Of a stretch of 64,000 nucleotides of DNA, positions 59,948 to 64,000 are shown one piece after another. The stretch is taken from assembly GCF_014174475.1 (NCBI RefSeq), contig NZ_JACJUD010000002.1, positions 422,422 to 486,421 on the forward strand, read 5' to 3'. The DNA is from Aquipseudomonas ullengensis. GTDB taxonomy: Bacteria; Pseudomonadota; Gammaproteobacteria; Pseudomonadales; Pseudomonadaceae. The notes beneath the pieces were generated by a model that saw only the letters and a list, made by a program, of their open reading frames with translations, did not search any database and had not been told where the DNA came from. The position numbers were made by a program, and so were the translations under genes. Within the stretch, counting starts at the first letter, position 1; the number at the start of each line of letters is the position of its first letter.

Positions 59948-61639
59948 ATGACCGAAAACTTCTGGAAGGACAAGTACCCTGTCGGGATCGCTGCCGAGAT
60001 CGATGCCGACCAGTACCCCAATATTCAGACCGTACTGAAACAGTCCTGCCAACGCTTTGCCGACAAGCCTGCTTTCAGCAATCTGGGCAAGACACTCACT
60101 TATGGTGAGATGTACGAGCTCTCCGGGGCGTTCGCCGCCTACCTGCAGACTCAAACCGATCTCAAGCCTGGCGACCGTATCGCCGTGCAGCTGCCGAACA
60201 TCCTGCAATACCCGGTCGTGGTATTCGGTGCCATGCGTGCTGGCCTGATCGTGGTCAACACCAACCCGCTGTACACCGCGCGGGAAATGGAACACCAGTT
60301 CAACGACTCCGGCGCCAAAGCCTTGGTGTGCCTGGCCAACATGGCCCACCTGGCCGAGGAAGTGCTGCCCAAGACCGGCGTCAAGCACGTCATCGTCACC
60401 GAGGTCGCCGACCTGCTGCCGCCGCTCAAGCGCCTGCTGGTCAACGCCGTGGTCAAGTACGTGAAGAAGATGGTGCCGGCCTACAACCTGCCGCAAGCCG
60501 TCAAATTCAACGCTGCTTTGGCTCTGGGTCGTGGCAAGCCGGTAACGGAAGGCAACCCGGCCGGCAACGACGTGGCTGTGCTGCAGTACACCGGTGGCAC
60601 CACCGGCGTGGCCAAGGGCGCGATGCTGACCCATCGCAACCTGATCGCCAACATGCTGCAATCCAAGGCGCTGATGGGCTCCAACCTCAATGAAGGTAGC
60701 GAGATCGTCATCTGCCCGCTGCCGCTGTACCACATCTACGCCTTCACCTTTCACTGCATGGCGATGATGCTGACCGGCAACCACAACATCCTGGTCACCA
60801 ACCCGCGCGACCTGCCGGGCACCGTGAAGGAACTGAGCAACTGGAAGTTCAGCGCCTTCGTCGGCCTCAACACCCTGTTCGTGGCGCTGTGCAACAACGA
60901 GGCGTTCCGCAACCTGGACTTCTCCTCGCTGAAGCTGACCCTGTCCGGCGGCATGGCCCTGCAACTGGCCAGTGCCGAGCGCTGGAAGGAAGTCACCGGC
61001 TGCTCCATCTGCGAAGGTTACGGCATGACCGAAACCAGCCCGGTGGTCTCGGTGAACCCGTTCCAGAACATCCAGATCGGCACCATCGGCATTCCGGTTC
61101 CGTCGACCCTGTGCAAGGTTATCGACGATGCCGGCAACGACCTGCCGCTGGGCGAGCGTGGCGAGCTGTGCGTGAAGGGCCCGCAAGTGATGAAGGGCTA
61201 CTGGCAGCGCCAGGAAGCCACCGACGAAATGATCGATGCCGAAGGCTGGTTGAAGACCGGTGACATCGCCATCATTCAGGACGACGGCTTCATGCGCATC
61301 GTTGACCGCAAGAAGGACATGATCCTGGTGTCCGGCTTCAACGTGTACCCGAACGAGCTGGAAGACGTGCTCGCCACCCTGCCGGGCGTGCTGCAATGCG
61401 CCGCCATCGGTGTGCCGGACGAGCGTTCCGGCGAGGCGATCAAGGTCTTCGTGGTGGTCAAGCCGGGCGAAAGCCTGACCAAGGACCAGGTGATGGAGCA
61501 CATGCGTGCCAACCTCACCGGTTACAAGGTGCCGCGTTCAGTCGAGTTCCGCGACAGCCTGCCGACCACCAACGTCGGCAAGATCCTGCGCCGTGAACTG
61601 CGCGATCAGGAGCTGAAGAAACTGGCCACCCCGGCCTGA
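59948..61639 (+). CDS. fadD1: Long-chain fatty acid-CoA ligase FadD1
   Basis: 563 residues, paralogous to FadD2 along its whole length. YTGGTTGVAKGAMLTHRN, PLYHIYAFTFHCMAMM, GYGMTETSPVVSVNPF, EGWLKTGDIAIIQDDGFMRI and TNVGKILRREL show an intact adenylation enzyme. It catalyses ATP-dependent acyl-CoA formation. The ATG at 59948 is preceded by AGGAGTAGG. It has its own upstream space after the fadD2 terminator and its own terminator after it. Confidence 0.96.
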   Translation: MTENFWKDKYPVGIAAEIDADQYPNIQTVLKQSCQRFADKPAFSNLGKTLTYGEMYELSGAFAAYLQTQTDLKPGDRIAVQLPNILQYPVVVFGAMRAGLIVVNTNPLYTAREMEHQFNDSGAKALVCLANMAHLAEEVLPKTGVKHVIVTEVADLLPPLKRLLVNAVVKYVKKMVPAYNLPQAVKFNAALALGRGKPVTEGNPAGNDVAVLQYTGGTTGVAKGAMLTHRNLIANMLQSKALMGSNLNEGSEIVICPLPLYHIYAFTFHCMAMMLTGNHNILVTNPRDLPGTVKELSNWKFSAFVGLNTLFVALCNNEAFRNLDFSSLKLTLSGGMALQLASAERWKEVTGCSICEGYGMTETSPVVSVNPFQNIQIGTIGIPVPSTLCKVIDDAGNDLPLGERGELCVKGPQVMKGYWQRQEATDEMIDAEGWLKTGDIAIIQDDGFMRIVDRKKDMILVSGFNVYPNELEDVLATLPGVLQCAAIGVPDERSGEAIKVFVVVKPGESLTKDQVMEHMRANLTGYKVPRSVEFRDSLPTTNVGKILRRELRDQELKKLATPA

Positions 61640-61655
61640 TCTTCACCCTGACCTG

Positions 61656-61683
61656 AAAAGCCCCGCCTCGGCGGGGCTTTTTT
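61656..61683 (+). terminator. Rho-independent terminator after fadD1
   Basis: AAAAGCCCCGC, CTCG and GCGGGGCTTTTTT form a GC-rich hairpin with a T run. Confidence 0.95.
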
Positions 61684-61741
61684 ATGCCGGCTGTTTATTG
61701 CCAGCAGGCGACGCTTGCGTGTGATCCGCCGGTAGCCCGCC

Positions 61742-61878
61742 ACTCGCAGGCTCTGGCTTCTATCCCCTCGCCCCTCTGGGGAGAGGGCTAGGGTGAGGGG
61801 CGAGTTTTCAGGCCAGCACCGTCGCGGCCCCATGCCCATCACCCCCAGCCCCTCTCCCCAAAGGGTAGAGGGGAGCAG
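61742..61878. repeat. Tandem repeat unit 1 (paired CCCTCGCCCC palindromes)
   Basis: It runs from ACTCGCAGGCTCTGGCTTC to GGGTAGAGGGGAGCAG. It contains CCCCTCGCCCCTCTGGGGAG then AGGGCTAGGGTGAGGGG and, facing it, CACCCCCAGCCCCTCTCCCC. It is about 92% identical by eye to unit 2. Confidence 0.9.
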
Positions 61879-61930
61879 CCCTGCCGACGCTCATTCGTCC
61901 GAGCTGCAATTACGCAAAAGACAGCCCGCA

Positions 61931-62068
61931 ACTCGCAGGCTCTGGCTTTCATCCCCTCGCCCCTCTGGGGAGAGGGTTAGGGTGAGGGGGCGAGTTTTCC
62001 GGCCAGCACCGTCGCTGCCCAATGCCCCTCACCCCCAGCCCCTCTCCCCAAAGGGTAGAGGGGAGCAG
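61931..62068. repeat. Tandem repeat unit 2 (paired CCCTCGCCCC palindromes)
   Basis: Same structure as the unit at 61742-61878, separated by about 52 nt of unique sequence. The few differences include GGGCTAGG versus GGGTTAGG and GCGGCC versus GCTGCC. Confidence 0.9.
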
Positions 62069-62090
62069 TCCGCCGCTTGGCAGGTATCCC

Positions 62091-62160
62091 TGTAGGAGCC
62101 AGCTTGCTGGCGATCCGGTTTCGGCTGGCAAGAGCATCGCCAGCAAGCTGGCTCCTACAA
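62091..62160. repeat. REP-like palindromic pair GTAGGAGCCAGC, third copy
   Basis: TGTAGGAGCCAGCTTGCTGG CGAT and ATCGCCAGCAAGCTGGCTCC TACA face each other across about 22 nt, just upstream of the LysR gene. Confidence 0.9.
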
Positions 62161-62250
62161 AAACACTCCTCCCAGCCACCCGTCGACGCCACCCTTGATG
62201 GCTTATACAGTTGCGCCTAACGCAATCATGGCCATTCGAAGGTGCGCTCT

Positions 62251-63156
62251 ATGCAACTCCCCGACCTCAACCTGCTGGTGGCCCTCGACATCCTCCTCGA
62301 CGAGGGCAGTGTGGTCGGCGCCGCGCGGCGCATGCACCTCAGTGCACCGGCCATGAGCCGTACCCTGACGCGTATCCGCGAGGCGGTCGGCGACCCGATC
62401 CTGGTCCGCGCCGGCCGTGGCCTGGTGCCGACGCCCAGAGCCCTGGAGCTGCGCGAGCAAGTGCGCGGCGTGGTCGAGCAAGCCGCCGGGCTGTTCCGCT
62501 CATCCGAGGTCGACCTGCCGACCCTGCAGCGCCAGTTCAACGTGCGCACCAACGACATCTTCATGGTCTGCTACGGCGGGCAGCTGACCGAGCGCCTGCA
62601 CCAGCAGGCACCCGACGTGGTGCTGCGCTTCGTGCCGGAAATCGATGGTGACGACGATGCCATGCGCGAAGGGCGTATCGACCTGATCGTCGGTGCGTCT
62701 AGCAGCCTGACCGCGGAGATCAAATCCCAGGGCCTGTTCGAGGCGAGCTTCGTCGGCCTGGCGCGGGCGGATCATCCGATTTTCGCTGAGCCGATCACTC
62801 CCGCGCGCTTCGCCGGCTTCGACCAGATCAGCATCTCCCGCCGTGGCCTGGCGCGCGGGCCCATCGACCAGCGTCTGGCTGAGCTGGGGTTGGACCGGCG
62901 CGTGGTGCTGATTTCGCCAAGCTTCTTCTCGGCGGTGCTGGCGCTAATGGAGTCCGACCTTATCTTGCCGGTGCCCGACCTGGTCGCCAGCACCTGCCAG
63001 CGCCTGGGTTTGCCGCTGCGCTCGTTCACTATTCCGCTGGACCTGCAGCCGGTGCAGGTGCGTCAGTCCTGGCATCCGCGCTTCGACAACGACGTGGCCC
63101 ACCGCTGGTTGCGCGGCCTGATCAAGCAGTGCTGCGAGGAAGGGTTGCGCAGTTGA
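62251..63156 (+). CDS. LysR-family transcriptional regulator
   Basis: 301 residues. The N-terminal winged helix (about 4-62) has LPDLNLLVALDILLDEGSVV, GAARRMHLSAPAMSRTLTRI, REAVGDPILVR. The effector-binding domain (about 88-300) is a two-lobed periplasmic-binding-like fold (FVPEIDGDDDAMREGRIDLI). The NodD/PcpR-like start with DLNLL and RMHLSAPAMSRTL suggests the subgroup regulating efflux or aromatic metabolism. It stands in tandem with an MFS gene 147 nt downstream, a probable target. The ATG at 62251 has GAAGGTG upstream. Confidence 0.9.
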   Translation: MQLPDLNLLVALDILLDEGSVVGAARRMHLSAPAMSRTLTRIREAVGDPILVRAGRGLVPTPRALELREQVRGVVEQAAGLFRSSEVDLPTLQRQFNVRTNDIFMVCYGGQLTERLHQQAPDVVLRFVPEIDGDDDAMREGRIDLIVGASSSLTAEIKSQGLFEASFVGLARADHPIFAEPITPARFAGFDQISISRRGLARGPIDQRLAELGLDRRVVLISPSFFSAVLALMESDLILPVPDLVASTCQRLGLPLRSFTIPLDLQPVQVRQSWHPRFDNDVAHRWLRGLIKQCCEEGLRS

Positions 63157-63303
63157 TTCAATACGTGCGTTTTGTGCACTGATTAATTAGAAAAGTTGCA
63201 ATTTTCGGCATTGATGGCGCTTCGTAGACTTTGCATGTGCCCATAGTCTGCGGACGCCGATCATGCTGTTTCCTGTCATCCATTCGCGCGCGGTTCACCC
63301 ACG

Positions 63304-64000
63304 GTGATTGCCGCGCTCTCCGCCAACCTGGCCGCTGCCCAGGCGACACCCGTCGCGGTGCCGGCTGGGCCGATGGCTACGCCGTTCGGGCCGCGCATCG
63401 TGGTCGGCCTGCTCGGCGTGCTGCTGGCGGTGCTGGTGGCCGGTTTCAACGAGAACGTGACCAAGGTGGCCCTGGCCGATATTCGCGGCGCCATGGGCAT
63501 CGGCCACGACGAAGGCACCTGGCTGCTGGCCCTGTATGCCGCGCCGTCGGTGTGCGCCATGGCCTTTGCTCCGTGGTTTGCGGTGACCCTGTCGCTGCGC
63601 CGCTTCACCCTGTGTGCCATCGCCGCCTTCATGGTTCTCGGCCTGCTCAGCCCGTTCGCTCCCGACGAGCGTGGCCTGATGCTGCTGCGTGCCCTGCAGG
63701 GCCTGGCGGGCGGCGCGCTGCCACCGATGCTGATGACCGTGGCGCTGCGTTTTCTGCCCGCCAACATCAAGCTCTACGGCCTGGCCGGCTACGCGCTCAC
63801 GGCAACCTTCGGCCCCAGCCTGAGCACACCGCTGGCGGCGTTCTGGGTCGAGTACGTCGGCTGGCAGTGGGCCTTCTGGCAGATCATTCCCACCTCCTTG
63901 CTGGCCATGGCGGCGGTGGCCTGGGGCCTGCCGCAGGATCCGCTGCGGCTGGAGCGTTTCGCCCAGTTCAACTGGCAAGGCCTGCTGCTGGGTTTTCCGG
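63304..64000 (+). CDS. MFS drug exporter (DHA2/EmrB-like), N-terminal part
   Basis: At least 232 residues are visible; the gene runs off the window. About six membrane helices follow a short N-terminus. IVVGLLGVLLAVLVAGFNEN is TM1, NVTKVALADIRGAMGIGHDE then GTWLLALYAAP is the EmrB/DHA2-type loop and TM2, and LLRALQGLAGGALPPMLMTV is the TM4 motif. The likely role is proton-driven export of drugs or metabolites, perhaps under control of the LysR gene. The start is uncertain: GTG 63304 or ATG 63373. A 14-codon ORF (ATG 63263) ends overlapping the GTG. Confidence 0.82.
   Translation, partial: MIAALSANLAAAQATPVAVPAGPMATPFGPRIVVGLLGVLLAVLVAGFNENVTKVALADIRGAMGIGHDEGTWLLALYAAPSVCAMAFAPWFAVTLSLRRFTLCAIAAFMVLGLLSPFAPDERGLMLLRALQGLAGGALPPMLMTVALRFLPANIKLYGLAGYALTATFGPSLSTPLAAFWVEYVGWQWAFWQIIPTSLLAMAAVAWGLPQDPLRLERFAQFNWQGLLLGFP

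Overview
The window is chromosomal DNA from a high-GC gammaproteobacterium, almost certainly a Pseudomonas outside the aeruginosa species (alcaligenes/mendocina/oleovorans-like). The assignment rests on gene content and on gene orders remembered from P. aeruginosa: nrdB-nrdA-rstA-rstB, argF plus an ABC ATPase, rapA plus a 98-aa protein plus alkB-like, and phaJ1-lipase-fadD2-fadD1. No database search was possible. I see no rRNA, tRNA, CRISPR array, intact insertion sequence or prophage.

Layout. 1-2.7 kb: small conserved proteins, PpiC and a secreted CAP-domain protein. 2.7-4.8 kb: a membrane protein, gene debris, and a MerR regulator divergent from a DUF2938 membrane protein across a SoxR-type promoter. 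4.8-14.8 kb: rlhA, a GNAT, rlmE, an FAD-dependent dehydrogenase, a SpoU methyltransferase, an enoyl-CoA hydratase and membrane/periplasmic proteins. 14.8-17 kb: a repeat-filled region next to an AT-rich orphan membrane protein. 17-25 kb: nrdB, nrdA with a long regulatory region, and an RstA/RstB-like two-component system. 25-33 kb: an alpha/beta hydrolase, glpD, glpR, ybaK, glpK, a binding protein and a PhzF-like epimerase. 33-40 kb: argF with a coupled ABC ATPase, a lipoprotein, a molybdopterin oxidoreductase, a binding protein, a monothiol glutaredoxin and bacterioferritin. 40-43 kb: a DUF2784 protein, a coupled membrane protein/N-acetylmuramidase pair and an SDR. 43-48 kb: rapA, small proteins, an AlkB-like dioxygenase and a 40-aa CcoM-like protein behind an ANR-type promoter. 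48-55 kb: a TetR-regulated ABC-2 export operon, divergent from a FUSC/DUF1656/HlyD pump. 55-62 kb: phaJ1, lipase, binding protein, fadD2 and fadD1. 62-64 kb: a LysR regulator and the start of an MFS pump.

How the genes work together. Two lipid-linked blocks stand out: glycerol use (glpD/R/K) and fatty-acid activation feeding beta-oxidation and (R)-3-hydroxyacyl-CoA supply (fadD1/2, phaJ1). Aerobic dNTP synthesis (nrdAB) has candidate NrdR and DnaA sites upstream. Two export systems lie back to back around a TetR gene. Four solitary SBP_bac_3-type periplasmic proteins have no permease beside them.

The intergenic DNA is unusually repeat-rich. There are three short palindromic families, a tandem 137-bp duplication, and a dispersed 220-330 bp element present in five copies, arranged as two inverted pairs plus a single. 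The candidates most worth following are the membrane protein/muramidase pair, the AT-rich orphan membrane protein, the long paired repeat, and the class II ANR promoter in front of the tiny ccoM-like gene.
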